Below, one piece after another: positions 6,156-13,156 of a stretch of 13,923 nucleotides of DNA. How positions within the stretch are numbered: the first letter of the stretch is position 1; each line of letters opens with the position of its first letter. The notes under the pieces are model-generated. The model was not told where the DNA came from. It did no database searches and saw only the letters and a program-made list of their open reading frames with translations. The stretch comes from Methylobacterium sp. Its GTDB lineage: Bacteria > Pseudomonadota > Alphaproteobacteria > Rhizobiales > Beijerinckiaceae. Position numbers and translations under genes: made by a program. The stretch is taken from the NCBI GenBank assembly GCA_021154065.1, contig JAJKJG010000067.1, positions 1 through 13,923 of the forward strand. Reading direction: 5' to 3'.

Positions 6156-6962
6156 TCAGTTCGTCACCTGCTCGGCCCAGCTCCGATTGGTGAACCAGAA
6201 GTCATGGCGGGCTTTCAGCCACCCGTTCTCGGTGTTGCTCTTGATCCAGGCGTTGAAAAACTCCGCCGCTTTCGGATCGCCCTTGCGCATCGCGAACCCC
6301 TCCTGCTGGAGCACGAGGAACTCGTCCGTCGGCATGAACGCCTTGTCCGGGTTGTCGAGCGCGACGAATCGCGGCCGCGGTGCACTGGAAATGAAGGCAT
6401 GAGCATTGCCGTTGAGAAGCTCTTGCGTCGCCTGCGCGTCATCCTCGAAGGCGCGCATCTGCGCCTTCGGAAACCGGTTCTGCACGGTCTGGCATGACAG
6501 GGTGCCGCGCCGGCAGGTGATGTTGACGTTCGCGGCATCGAAATCCTCGAGCCGCTTGAAGCTCCCGGCGAGGGCCTTGTTGGCAACGATCGCCTGGCCG
6601 GATGTGGAATAGGGAATGGTGAAGTCCACCGTCTGCGCGCGTTCGGGCGTGATCGACATGCCGCCGATGATGACGTCGAACTTGCCGGCGAGGAGAGCCG
6701 GGATGATGCCGCTCCAGGCGGTCGGCTGGAAGTCGACCTTGACGCCGAGATCCTCGGCGACCTTCTTTGCCACGTCGATCTCGAATCCGATGAGCTCGCC
6801 GCTCTTCGACCGCATGGCCCAGGGCACGAAGGTGGCGTTGCCGACGACAAGCGTGCCTCGTTTCTTGATCGTATCGATGAGCCCGTCCTGTGCAGCGGCC
6901 GCCGCTGCGGCCCCAAGCACGAACACGATCGCCGAAAGCCACCTGGTGATCGACCGAACCAC
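6156..6962 (-). CDS. Periplasmic amino-acid-type substrate-binding protein (SBP_bac_3)
   Basis: A secreted binding protein, 268 residues as a precursor. The signal peptide comprises MVRSITRW, a hydrophobic core (9-17), an alanine run (18-24) and likely cleavage before Gln25-Asp26. The family marks TLVVGNATFVPWA (37-49), GFEIDVAKKVA (59-69) and MSITPERAQTVDF (102-114) are present, the latter with Arg108 that holds the ligand carboxylate. The Asp that binds the alpha-amino group in HisJ/GlnH falls on Ser193 in HAFISSAP, so the ligand may not be a standard alpha-amino acid. Cys150 and Cys157 flank the RRGT ligand loop and could form a disulfide. The GTG start at 6962 follows a strong GGAGG; an upstream in-frame ATG would mask the signal peptide. 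It is encoded between the two permeases. Confidence 0.92.
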   Translation of the reverse strand: MVRSITRWLSAIVFVLGAAAAAAAQDGLIDTIKKRGTLVVGNATFVPWAMRSKSGELIGFEIDVAKKVAEDLGVKVDFQPTAWSGIIPALLAGKFDVIIGGMSITPERAQTVDFTIPYSTSGQAIVANKALAGSFKRLEDFDAANVNITCRRGTLSCQTVQNRFPKAQMRAFEDDAQATQELLNGNAHAFISSAPRPRFVALDNPDKAFMPTDEFLVLQQEGFAMRKGDPKAAEFFNAWIKSNTENGWLKARHDFWFTNRSWAEQVTN

Positions 6963-6967
6963 GTGCC

Positions 6968-6972
6968 CCTCC
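6968..6972 (-). promoter_or_regulatory. Ribosome binding site fixing the binding-protein start
   Basis: GGAGG within AGGGGAGGGG on the minus strand (6975-6966), five bases before the GTG at 6962. It is the best Shine-Dalgarno sequence in the operon, fits the need for high binding-protein output, and supports GTG 6962 over the upstream ATG. Confidence 0.75.
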
Positions 6973-6987
6973 CCTGTTGCCGCCGGC

Positions 6988-7833
6988 CTATCGGCCGCGG
7001 TTGAATCGAGCTTCGACGAAACCGGCAGCAAACGACAAACTCACCGTCAGAGCCAGATAGATCCCGGCGACGGTAAACCAAATCTCGAAGGCCATGAATG
7101 TGTCGGCGATGATATTCTGCCCCGCGGTGGTGAGCTCGGCGACGGCGATCACGGTCAGGATGGCGGAGTGCTTGATCAGGGAGATCAGCACGCCGGTCAG
7201 CGGCGGCAGGATGAGGCCGACGGCCTGCGGGATGATCACGTCCCTATAGCGGTCGAGACCGTCAAGGCCGATTGCCGCCGCCGCCTCGTATTGCCCGCGG
7301 GGGACGGCCAAGAGCCCGCCGCGAATGATCTCGCTTGCGAAGGAGCCTTCAAAGAACGAGATGCACAACACGCCCGCCCAAAAGCGATCGACGCCGACGA
7401 TCGGGGCGATCACGAAGTAGAAGAGAAAGAGCTGCACCAACAGCGGGGTGTTGCGGATGAGCTCGAGATAACCGCGGGCGAGCGTTCGGGCCGCGAACGA
7501 GCGCGACAGCCGCATGGCCGCGGTGCCGATCCCGATGACCAAGGTCAACAGGCCGGCGAGAGCGCAAATCTGCACGGTCGTCCCAAGGCCGCGCATCAGC
7601 GGCCCCCAGACCCACCCGCCATCGACCACACGGACGAGGTAGCGCGGCACGCGCTCCCATTGCCAGCGGTACTGCATCGCCTCGGCGCCGCGCCAGACGA
7701 GCCATGCGACGAGTGCGAGGACGAGCGCCGCCTGGAGGAATGCTCCGAAAGTGCGAAGAGTCTGGCCGGCCGTGGAAGCGTTAGGCCGGACGCGTGAGCA
7801 ATCTCGCGAGCCGGTCGCGCTCGCACCGCTCAT
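6988..7833 (-). CDS. Polar amino acid ABC transporter permease (HisQ/GlnP family), first copy
   Basis: A 281-residue inner-membrane permease. An N-terminal cytoplasmic tail of about 28 residues leads into a first helix (31-48), a periplasmic YRWQW segment (55-59), and the conserved core with helices near 86-105, 130-145, 153-165 and 212-232. ELIRNTPLL (124-132) and the EAA loop EAAAAIGLDGLDRYRDVIIPQ (183-203) are diagnostic of the polar amino acid family. The ATG at 7833 overlaps the dioxygenase stop codon as ATGA, so the two are co-translated. The binding protein gene follows after 25 bases. It shares the extra N-terminal helix and the YRWxW segment with the second permease, which points to duplication of one ancestral gene. 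Confidence 0.92.
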   Translation of the reverse strand: MSGASATGSRDCSRVRPNASTAGQTLRTFGAFLQAALVLALVAWLVWRGAEAMQYRWQWERVPRYLVRVVDGGWVWGPLMRGLGTTVQICALAGLLTLVIGIGTAAMRLSRSFAARTLARGYLELIRNTPLLVQLFLFYFVIAPIVGVDRFWAGVLCISFFEGSFASEIIRGGLLAVPRGQYEAAAAIGLDGLDRYRDVIIPQAVGLILPPLTGVLISLIKHSAILTVIAVAELTTAGQNIIADTFMAFEIWFTVAGIYLALTVSLSFAAGFVEARFNRGR

Positions 7834-8807
7834 GGAGTCTTGCTTCGGTAGGCGAATGCCTTTCCAAATCGCTGGACCAGATACTCTCCCGCGGTGGTCG
7901 GCTCGAATTGCGCGCTTTCGCCTGCCTTCACGACAGGCGCGATCACCGTATCGAAATCAGGGTCCACGAAAGCCGCGCAGGAGAGCCGCTCCCGGCCGGA
8001 GCTGTTGATCACGCGATGCTCGGTCGAGGCAAAGCGATTGTTCGTCCAGCGCGCCAGGAGGTCGCCGACGTTGACCACGTACGTGCCGGCGATGGGGTGC
8101 GCGGTGACCCAGTCGCCGTTGGCGTCCTTGACCTGAAGCCCGCCGACGTTGTCCTGGTAAAGCAGCGTCAGCGTGCCGAAATCGGAGTGCGGCGCCACTC
8201 CGAACTGCTCCGCTCCCATCGCCGGCGGCTGGGGCGGATAATAGATGACCGAGCAGCGGGTGATCGGCTTTTCGAAGGCTCTGATGAAATAGTCCGGCTC
8301 GATGTCGAGACTTGCCGCAAACGCCCGCAGCAGCAGCTTTCCCAGCCCATTGCACTCGTCAAAGTAGCGCATGAAGGTCGCGCGCATCCGCGGCAGCCCG
8401 GCGGGCCACTGATTCGGCCCCGCCAGCGGACGGCCGCTGCGGTAATCCGGATCGGTGTCGTCCACGTCCAGACCCCAGACGAAGCTTTCCTTCAGGTCGG
8501 GCCTCGCCTCGTCGGACATCTTTGCTTCCCCGGCCCGCAGGAAGCCGCGATGGGTCGGGTTGATCCTCACCTCGTTCTTGATCGCAAGAGGCTGAGAATA
8601 GAACGCCCTCGCCGTCGCAAACACGTCGTCGATCAGCGATTGCGGCACGCCGTGGTTCTTGATGTAGAAGAAGCTGACGGTCGACGCCGCTCGCGCCAAC
8701 TCGTCGGCGACCGCCTTGAGGCCTGCGGGCGCTCCGCCATGCAGCTCCCCGATGTCGATGACAGGGATCGATTCGGCATCGACGATTTTCGCCGTGGCGT
8801 AACTCAT
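7830..8807 (-). CDS. 2-oxoglutarate/Fe(II) dioxygenase, isopenicillin N synthase-like family
   Basis: A 325-residue cytosolic non-haem iron oxygenase with both family domains. The N-terminal DIOX_N part has IPVIDIG (14-20) and FFYIKNHGVP (46-55). The jelly-roll core carries the iron triad His207, Asp209 (APHSDFGTLTLL) and His264 (STEHRV), plus Arg274 and Ser276 in RLS, the 2-oxoglutarate carboxylate site. All catalytic residues are intact. Such enzymes hydroxylate, desaturate or cyclise small molecules. True isopenicillin N synthase is unlikely, as no ACV synthetase is nearby. It is the first gene of the transporter operon: GAGGG (8818-8814) lies six bases before the ATG at 8807, and its stop codon overlaps the first permease. 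It may oxidise the compound imported by the transporter. Confidence 0.9.
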   Translation of the reverse strand: MSYATAKIVDAESIPVIDIGELHGGAPAGLKAVADELARAASTVSFFYIKNHGVPQSLIDDVFATARAFYSQPLAIKNEVRINPTHRGFLRAGEAKMSDEARPDLKESFVWGLDVDDTDPDYRSGRPLAGPNQWPAGLPRMRATFMRYFDECNGLGKLLLRAFAASLDIEPDYFIRAFEKPITRCSVIYYPPQPPAMGAEQFGVAPHSDFGTLTLLYQDNVGGLQVKDANGDWVTAHPIAGTYVVNVGDLLARWTNNRFASTEHRVINSSGRERLSCAAFVDPDFDTVIAPVVKAGESAQFEPTTAGEYLVQRFGKAFAYRSKTP

Positions 8808-8902
8808 GTGAGACCCTCGGTAGGCTCGAATGGCGCGATCCGGACGCCGCGGCGGCTAGGCTCACAGTCGCGGTTCTCGCTCTTCCGTTCAAGCCCGTGC
8901 CG

Positions 8903-8940
8903 GGTCGGCGCGTGGCGCCGACCGGGCCTCTCCGGCCCGG
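8903..8940 (-). terminator. Tandem GC hairpins after rmuC
   Basis: Two perfect inverted repeats abut. CCGGGCC/GGCCCGG (8922-8928 with 8934-8940) has a five-base loop, and GGTCGGCGC/GCGCCGACC (8903-8911 with 8915-8923) has a three-base loop. They begin 12 bases after the rmuC stop codon on the minus strand. There is no U-run, so this is at best a weak or Rho-assisted terminator, or an mRNA 3'-end stabiliser. The two stems overlap by two bases. Confidence 0.35.
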
Positions 8941-8952
8941 AAAGGTGAACGG

Positions 8953-10128
8953 CTATTCGGCCGCCGCGAGGCGCGGCTTTGCGACGAGCTCGGGCTTTGA
9001 CGGCGGGTCGTCGAACTCCAGCGCCTCGATGTTCTGGCCGCGCTTGACGATCTTCTCGGCCGAGGTGCGGATCTGGGCGACATCGTCCTGGGCCTGGCGG
9101 AAATGGCTGTCGAGCTTGCCCACCCGCTCGCTCAACCGGCCGACGTCGGCGAGGAGCTTCTGGACCTCGGTCTGGATCACCCGCGCCTCGTCGCGGATGC
9201 GGGCGTCGCGCACGAGCGCCTGCAGGACCTGGATCGCCAGCGCCAAGAGCGAGGGCGAGACGATGACGATGCGGGCCCGGTGGGCCTTCTGGACGACGTC
9301 GTCGAAATGCTCGGCGAGATCCGCGTAGACCGATTCGGCCGGCACGAACATCAGCGCCATGTCCTGCGTCTCGCCCGGGATGAGATACTTCTCGGCAAGG
9401 CTGCGGACGTGGACGCCGATGTCGGCCCGCACCCGCTGCCCGGCCTTCTGGCGCGCCTCGTCCGACGTCGCGGCGCGGAATTGGGTGAAGCATTCGAGCG
9501 GGAACTTGGCGTCGACGACGAGGCCGCGCTCGTCGCCGGGCAGGCGCACGAGGCAGTCCGGCCGGGTGCGGTTCGAGAGCGTCGCCTGGAACTCGTAGGC
9601 GCCGCCGGGCAGCCCGTCGCGGATGATCGCCTCCATCCGGCCCTGGCCGTAGGCGCCGCGCGCCTGCTTGTTGGCGAGGATGTCCTTGAGGCCGACGACC
9701 TCGCCGGTGAGGTCGGTGAGGTTCTTCTGCGCCGCGTCGATCACCGCGAGGCGCTCGTTGAGCTTCGTCAGATGCTCGCCCTGGTGCCGGGTCGAGGCCT
9801 CGAGCCCCTGCCCGACCCGGTGCTGCAGGCCCTCGAGCCGCTCGGAGATCAGCCGCGCGAAATCGCTCTGGCGCGAGCCGAACACCTCGGCGACGGTCTG
9901 CAGCCGACCGGTGATCTCGGACTGGCTACGCACGAGCTCGGCGACCTTGTCGTCCATCTCGCGGGCGCGCTCGGCCGCGGCCGCCGCTTCCGCGACCCGC
10001 TCGCGGCGCGAGCGGCGGAGCGACCATGCCATCGCGAGGAGCAGCACGAGGGCTGCCGCCGCGAAGGCGGCCGTGGCTTCGCCCCAGAGGACCGGGCGGG
10101 CGCCGAGCTGGAAGGCGATCTCGTTCAT
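8953..10128 (-). CDS. rmuC: DNA recombination protein RmuC
   Basis: A 391-residue protein of the RmuC family, which limits DNA inversions at short repeats in E. coli; the fold includes a nuclease-like domain. An N-terminal membrane anchor (about 18-36) is followed by basic residues and a long coiled coil rich in Ala, Glu and Arg (about 40-155). The conserved domain then shows NKQARGAYGQGRMEAII (153-169), PDCLVRLPG, and VVDAKFPLE with the Asp and Lys of the nuclease-like core, followed by FVPAE and VSPSLLALA. An acidic tail ends with LAAAE. The ATG at 10128 has no clear ribosome site. It diverges from def across 90 bases, an arrangement I recall from other Hyphomicrobiales. It is not part of the dioxygenase operon: 145 bases and hairpins separate them. 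Confidence 0.95.
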   Translation of the reverse strand: MNEIAFQLGARPVLWGEATAAFAAAALVLLLAMAWSLRRSRRERVAEAAAAAERAREMDDKVAELVRSQSEITGRLQTVAEVFGSRQSDFARLISERLEGLQHRVGQGLEASTRHQGEHLTKLNERLAVIDAAQKNLTDLTGEVVGLKDILANKQARGAYGQGRMEAIIRDGLPGGAYEFQATLSNRTRPDCLVRLPGDERGLVVDAKFPLECFTQFRAATSDEARQKAGQRVRADIGVHVRSLAEKYLIPGETQDMALMFVPAESVYADLAEHFDDVVQKAHRARIVIVSPSLLALAIQVLQALVRDARIRDEARVIQTEVQKLLADVGRLSERVGKLDSHFRQAQDDVAQIRTSAEKIVKRGQNIEALEFDDPPSKPELVAKPRLAAAE

Positions 10129-10183
10129 GGACGACGCAAGGCTCCGGCGAATCGGTGGACGCTACGAACGAAGGATGAACGAT

Positions 10184-10212
10184 TTGACCGGCCTCCGGCG
10201 AGCCCCTATCTC
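10184..10212 (+). promoter_or_regulatory. Probable def promoter, leaderless start
   Basis: TTGACCG (10184-10190), 14 bases, then CCTATCTC (10205-10212). From memory this is close to the Caulobacter housekeeping consensus TTGACGS-N10-14-GCTANAWC (6 of 7 and 6 of 8 matches); in E. coli terms it is TTGACC-N17-TATCTC. The -10 element ends six bases before the def ATG, so transcription should start at or very near the A of the start codon. Confidence 0.45.
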
Positions 10213-10218
10213 GCCGCC

Positions 10219-10749
10219 ATGCCCGTTCGTCCCCTTGTCATCCTCCCCGACCCGCGCCTGCGCCTCAAATCCGAGCCTGTGGACAAGATCACGCCGGAGC
10301 TGCGCCGGCTCGCCGCCGACATGCTCGACACGATGTACGACGCCCCCGGGGTCGGCCTCGCCGCGATCCAAATCGGCGTGCCGAAGCGGCTCGTCGTCAT
10401 GGACACCTCGAAGAAGGCCGAGGAGGAGCGCCGGCCGGTGGTGCTGGTCAACCCGGAGATCACCTGGGCCTCCGAGGAGAAGAGCACCTACGAGGAGGGC
10501 TGCCTCTCGATCCCGGAATATTACGAGGCGGTGGAGCGCCCAACTCAGGTGAAGTTCCGCTACACCGATCTCGACGGCAAGACGGTCGAGGTCGAGGCCG
10601 AGGGGCTCCTCGCGACCGTCGTCCAGCACGAGCTCGACCACCTCGACGGCGTGCTCTTCATCGACCACCTGTCACGGTTGAAGCGCGAGCGGGTGACGAA
10701 GAAATTCGCCAAGGCGGCAAAGCGCGAGCAGGCCGACGCCGACGGCTGA
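10219..10749 (+). CDS. def: Peptide deformylase
   Basis: Removes the formyl group from the N-terminal methionine of new proteins, the back-reaction partner of Fmt encoded next. It has 176 residues. The three metal-site motifs are all present: GVGLAAIQ (44-51), EGCLS with Cys95 (93-97) and HELDH with His137, Glu138 and His141. This is the type I, Gram-negative arrangement, with a Lys/Arg-rich C-terminal helix. The ATG at 10219 gives the usual start just before LVILPDPRL. No Shine-Dalgarno sequence is present, consistent with the suspected leaderless mRNA. It heads the def-fmt-truA operon; fmt starts 36 bases after its stop codon. Confidence 0.97.
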   Translation: MPVRPLVILPDPRLRLKSEPVDKITPELRRLAADMLDTMYDAPGVGLAAIQIGVPKRLVVMDTSKKAEEERRPVVLVNPEITWASEEKSTYEEGCLSIPEYYEAVERPTQVKFRYTDLDGKTVEVEAEGLLATVVQHELDHLDGVLFIDHLSRLKRERVTKKFAKAAKREQADADG

Positions 10750-10771
10750 GCCGTGTGCCGGGCCGGGCGAC

Positions 10772-10777
10772 GAGAGG
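10772..10777 (+). promoter_or_regulatory. Ribosome binding site fixing the fmt start
   Basis: GAGAGG eight bases before the ATG at 10786. It supports that ATG over an in-frame GTG at 10753, which would add 11 non-conserved residues. Confidence 0.7.
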
Positions 10778-10785
10778 CGGTCATC

Positions 10786-11712
10786 ATGCGCGTCGTCTTC
10801 ATGGGCACGCCGGACTTCGCCGTCCCGACGCTCGCCGCGATCGTCGGCCAGGGACACGAGGTCGCGGCGGTCTACACTCGCGCGCCGGCGGCGGCCGGGC
10901 GCGGCATGGCGCTGCGCCCCTCGCCGGTGCAGGGCATGGCGGAGCGCTTCGGAATTCCGGTGCTGACGCCAAAGTCGCTGCGCGCCGAGGACGCGGCCGA
11001 GACCTTCCGCGGCCATCGCGCCGACGTCGCCGTCGTCGTCGCCTACGGCATGCTCCTGCCGAGGGCGATCCTCGAGGCGCCGCGGCTCGGCTGCCTCAAC
11101 CTCCACGCCTCGCTCCTGCCGCGCTGGCGCGGCGCGGCGCCGATCCAGCGGGCCATCATGGCCGGCGACGCCGAGACCGGGGTCGCGGTGATGAAGATGG
11201 AGGAAGGCCTCGACACCGGCCCTGTGGCCATGGTCGAGCGGGTTCCGATCGGTCCGGAGATGACGGCGGGCGAGCTGCACGACGCCCTCGCCCGGCTCGG
11301 AGCGGACCTCATGGGGCGGGCGCTCGCGGCGCTTGCCCGCGGCGCCTTGACGTTCACGCCGCAGGGCGAGGACGGCGTCACCTATGCCCGCAAGATCACG
11401 AACGAGGAGGCGCGCATCGACTGGGCGAAGCCGGCACCGGCCGTGCACGACCGCATCCGCGGCCTGGCGCCGTTTCCGGGCGCCTTCTTCATGGCCGACC
11501 TCGGCCGGGGCGGAGAACGGGTCAAGGTGCTGCGCGCGGCGCCTGCCGACGGCAGCGGCGCGCCGGGCCTGCTCCTCGACGCCGCCGGCACGGTCGCGTG
11601 CCAAGAAGGGGCGGTGCGCCTGCGTCAGGTCCAGCGCGCCGGACGCGGCGTCGTGGCGGCGGAGGAGTTCCTGCGCGGCGCGCGGCTTCACCCCGGCATC
11701 CGGCTCGCCTGA
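10786..11712 (+). CDS. fmt: Methionyl-tRNA formyltransferase
   Basis: Transfers formyl from 10-formyltetrahydrofolate to initiator Met-tRNA. It has 308 residues, normal length. The N-terminal strand [14 protein letters not shown] (1-14) and the catalytic triad Asn105, His107 (NLHASLLP) and Asp143 (EEGLDTGPV) are intact and line up with E. coli Asn106/His108/Asp144. RWRGAAPIQ (113-121) is the folate-side loop. The C-terminal tRNA-binding domain starts with [15 protein letters not shown]. It lies between def and truA, with its TGA only two bases before the truA ATG. Confidence 0.97.
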   Translation: MRVVFMGTPDFAVPTLAAIVGQGHEVAAVYTRAPAAAGRGMALRPSPVQGMAERFGIPVLTPKSLRAEDAAETFRGHRADVAVVVAYGMLLPRAILEAPRLGCLNLHASLLPRWRGAAPIQRAIMAGDAETGVAVMKMEEGLDTGPVAMVERVPIGPEMTAGELHDALARLGADLMGRALAALARGALTFTPQGEDGVTYARKITNEEARIDWAKPAPAVHDRIRGLAPFPGAFFMADLGRGGERVKVLRAAPADGSGAPGLLLDAAGTVACQEGAVRLRQVQRAGRGVVAAEEFLRGARLHPGIRLA

Positions 11713-11714
11713 GC

Positions 11715-12452
11715 ATGCCCCGCTACAAGCTCGTCATCGAATATGACGGCACGCCGTTTGCGGGCTGGCAGCGGCAGCTCAACGGCCGTTCGGTGCAGCA
11801 GGCCGTCGAGGAGGCGGTCGAGCGCTTCGCCGGCGAGGCGGTGCGGGTTCATTGCGCCGGGCGGACCGACGCCGGCGTTCACGCGACCCACCAGGTGGCG
11901 CATCTCGATCTCGCGAGAGATTGGCGCACCGACACCGTCCGGGACGCGACGAACGCGCATCTGCGGGCCGAGCCGGTCGCCATCCTGTCGGCCGAGATCG
12001 TGCCCGACGGCTTCAGCGCCCGCATGTCGGCGCGGAAGCGGCATTATCTCTACCGCATCCTCAACCGCCGCTCGCCGCCGGCGCTCGACGCGAACCGCGT
12101 CTGGCAGGTGCCCTGGAGGCTCGACGAGACGGCGATGCAGGAGGCCGCCGCGATGCTCGTCGGGCGCCACGACTTCACGACCTTCCGGGCCTCCGAATGC
12201 CAGGCCAAAAGCCCGATCCGCACCCTCGACCGGCTCGACGTGACGCGGGCCGGCGACGAGATCCGCGTCGCGGCGGCGGCGCGCTCCTTCCTGCACCACC
12301 AGGTGCGCTCGATCGTCGGCACGCTCATGCTCGCCGGCGCCCGGCGCTGGACCGCAGACGAGGTGCGCGAAGCCCTCGAGGCGCGCGACCGCGCCCGCTG
12401 CGGGCCGATGGCGCCGGCGTCGGGACTCTATCTCGTCGGCGTCGACTACTGA
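11715..12452 (+). CDS. truA: tRNA pseudouridine(38-40) synthase TruA
   Basis: Converts uridines 38-40 in the tRNA anticodon arm to pseudouridine. It has 245 residues, normal for alphaproteobacteria. The start [19 protein letters not shown] is typical. The catalytic Asp52 lies in [10 protein letters not shown], followed by HYLYRI, the FRASECQ segment, SFLHHQVR and the C-terminal PASGLYL motif. Translation is coupled to fmt by a two-base gap. It ends four bases before the stop codon of the convergent membrane protein gene, leaving no room for a terminator between them. Confidence 0.97.
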   Translation: MPRYKLVIEYDGTPFAGWQRQLNGRSVQQAVEEAVERFAGEAVRVHCAGRTDAGVHATHQVAHLDLARDWRTDTVRDATNAHLRAEPVAILSAEIVPDGFSARMSARKRHYLYRILNRRSPPALDANRVWQVPWRLDETAMQEAAAMLVGRHDFTTFRASECQAKSPIRTLDRLDVTRAGDEIRVAAAARSFLHHQVRSIVGTLMLAGARRWTADEVREALEARDRARCGPMAPASGLYLVGVDY

Positions 12453-12456
12453 TGCT

Positions 12457-13047
12457 TCAGGCCGCGAACGCCTGCAGCGCCGCCGCGATCGAAAGGTCGA
12501 GGACGAGCCCGAGCGCGACGATCGCACCCGCGACCGCGCCCGAGATCCCGAGCGTCACCTTGGTGGCAAACCACTGCAGCCGGATCATCACCGCGCCGAA
12601 GCCGATCGCGAACAGCATCGAGAGACTGGGCGTCGCCCATCCGAGCAGCAGCAGAAGCTCCGGTACCGAGAGCACCGTCAGCCCGACGACGCTGATCCAG
12701 TTGGTCACGATGACGAACGGGACGTAGCGCCGCTGCAATTCAAGCCGGCGGACGATCCAGACCATCGCGACCGGCAGCGCCAGGAAGGCGGCGACGTGCG
12801 CCAGCGCGACGAGGGCAAGGAGACCGTTGTCGTCGACAAGCGAGCGTCCGGGCAGCGCGAGCCCAAGCGTGCGCCGCTCGAGCGCCAGGGTGACGACGAA
12901 GGCCGGGAGCGTCAGGACGATGGCGCCGAAGGAGTGCCAGAACCCAGCCTCGCTGAAGTCGAACGAGCGCAGGCCGTCGGAGCGGCGGTTGAGGAGCGCG
13001 GCGGTCCCGCGCAGGGAACGCGTCACATCGTCGGCCGTCACGATCAT
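12457..13047 (-). CDS. Conserved hypothetical membrane protein, about five helices
   Basis: A 196-residue inner-membrane protein. An N-terminal cytoplasmic part with RSLRGTAALL (10-19) and SEAGFWHSF (32-40) leads into hydrophobic segments at about 36-56, 75-98, 109-135, 141-160 and 165-190. Few charged residues lie inside the helices, and no catalytic or transport motif is recognised. I recall similar proteins beside truA/dapE in Bradyrhizobium-like genomes, always of unknown function; a Yip1-like fold is a guess. The ATG at 13047 has GAGGGT six bases upstream, so it is chosen over a TTG at 13065. It lies 109 bases after dapE in the same direction and could share its transcript. Confidence 0.85.
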   Translation of the reverse strand: MIVTADDVTRSLRGTAALLNRRSDGLRSFDFSEAGFWHSFGAIVLTLPAFVVTLALERRTLGLALPGRSLVDDNGLLALVALAHVAAFLALPVAMVWIVRRLELQRRYVPFVIVTNWISVVGLTVLSVPELLLLLGWATPSLSMLFAIGFGAVMIRLQWFATKVTLGISGAVAGAIVALGLVLDLSIAAALQAFAA

Positions 13048-13053
13048 GGTGCG

Positions 13054-13059
13054 ACCCTC
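13054..13059 (-). promoter_or_regulatory. Ribosome binding site fixing the membrane-protein start
   Basis: GAGGGT on the minus strand, six bases before the ATG at 13047. It decides against the in-frame TTG at 13065. Confidence 0.65.
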
Positions 13060-13156
13060 AGGCAATTCGTCGGCGCGGAGCGAGTTGGCCGGAAAACCCG
13101 AACAGGAGCCGTTTCGTTCCAGGCGGCACGATCTTCGACTTTAGTCGTAGACGCCG

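Noticed and set aside
6963..7031. ATG at 7031 as the start of the binding protein
   Set aside because: It would overlap the upstream permease and put 23 non-signal residues ahead of the signal peptide; GTG 6962 has a strong ribosome site.
7830..8807. Beta-lactam synthesis by an isopenicillin N synthase
   Set aside because: The family match covers many 2-oxoglutarate oxygenases; no ACV synthetase or acyltransferase is nearby.
8821..8900. Promoter for the dioxygenase operon with TTGAAC at 8892-8887
   Set aside because: No acceptable -10 hexamer lies 16-18 bases downstream; the real promoter was not recognised.
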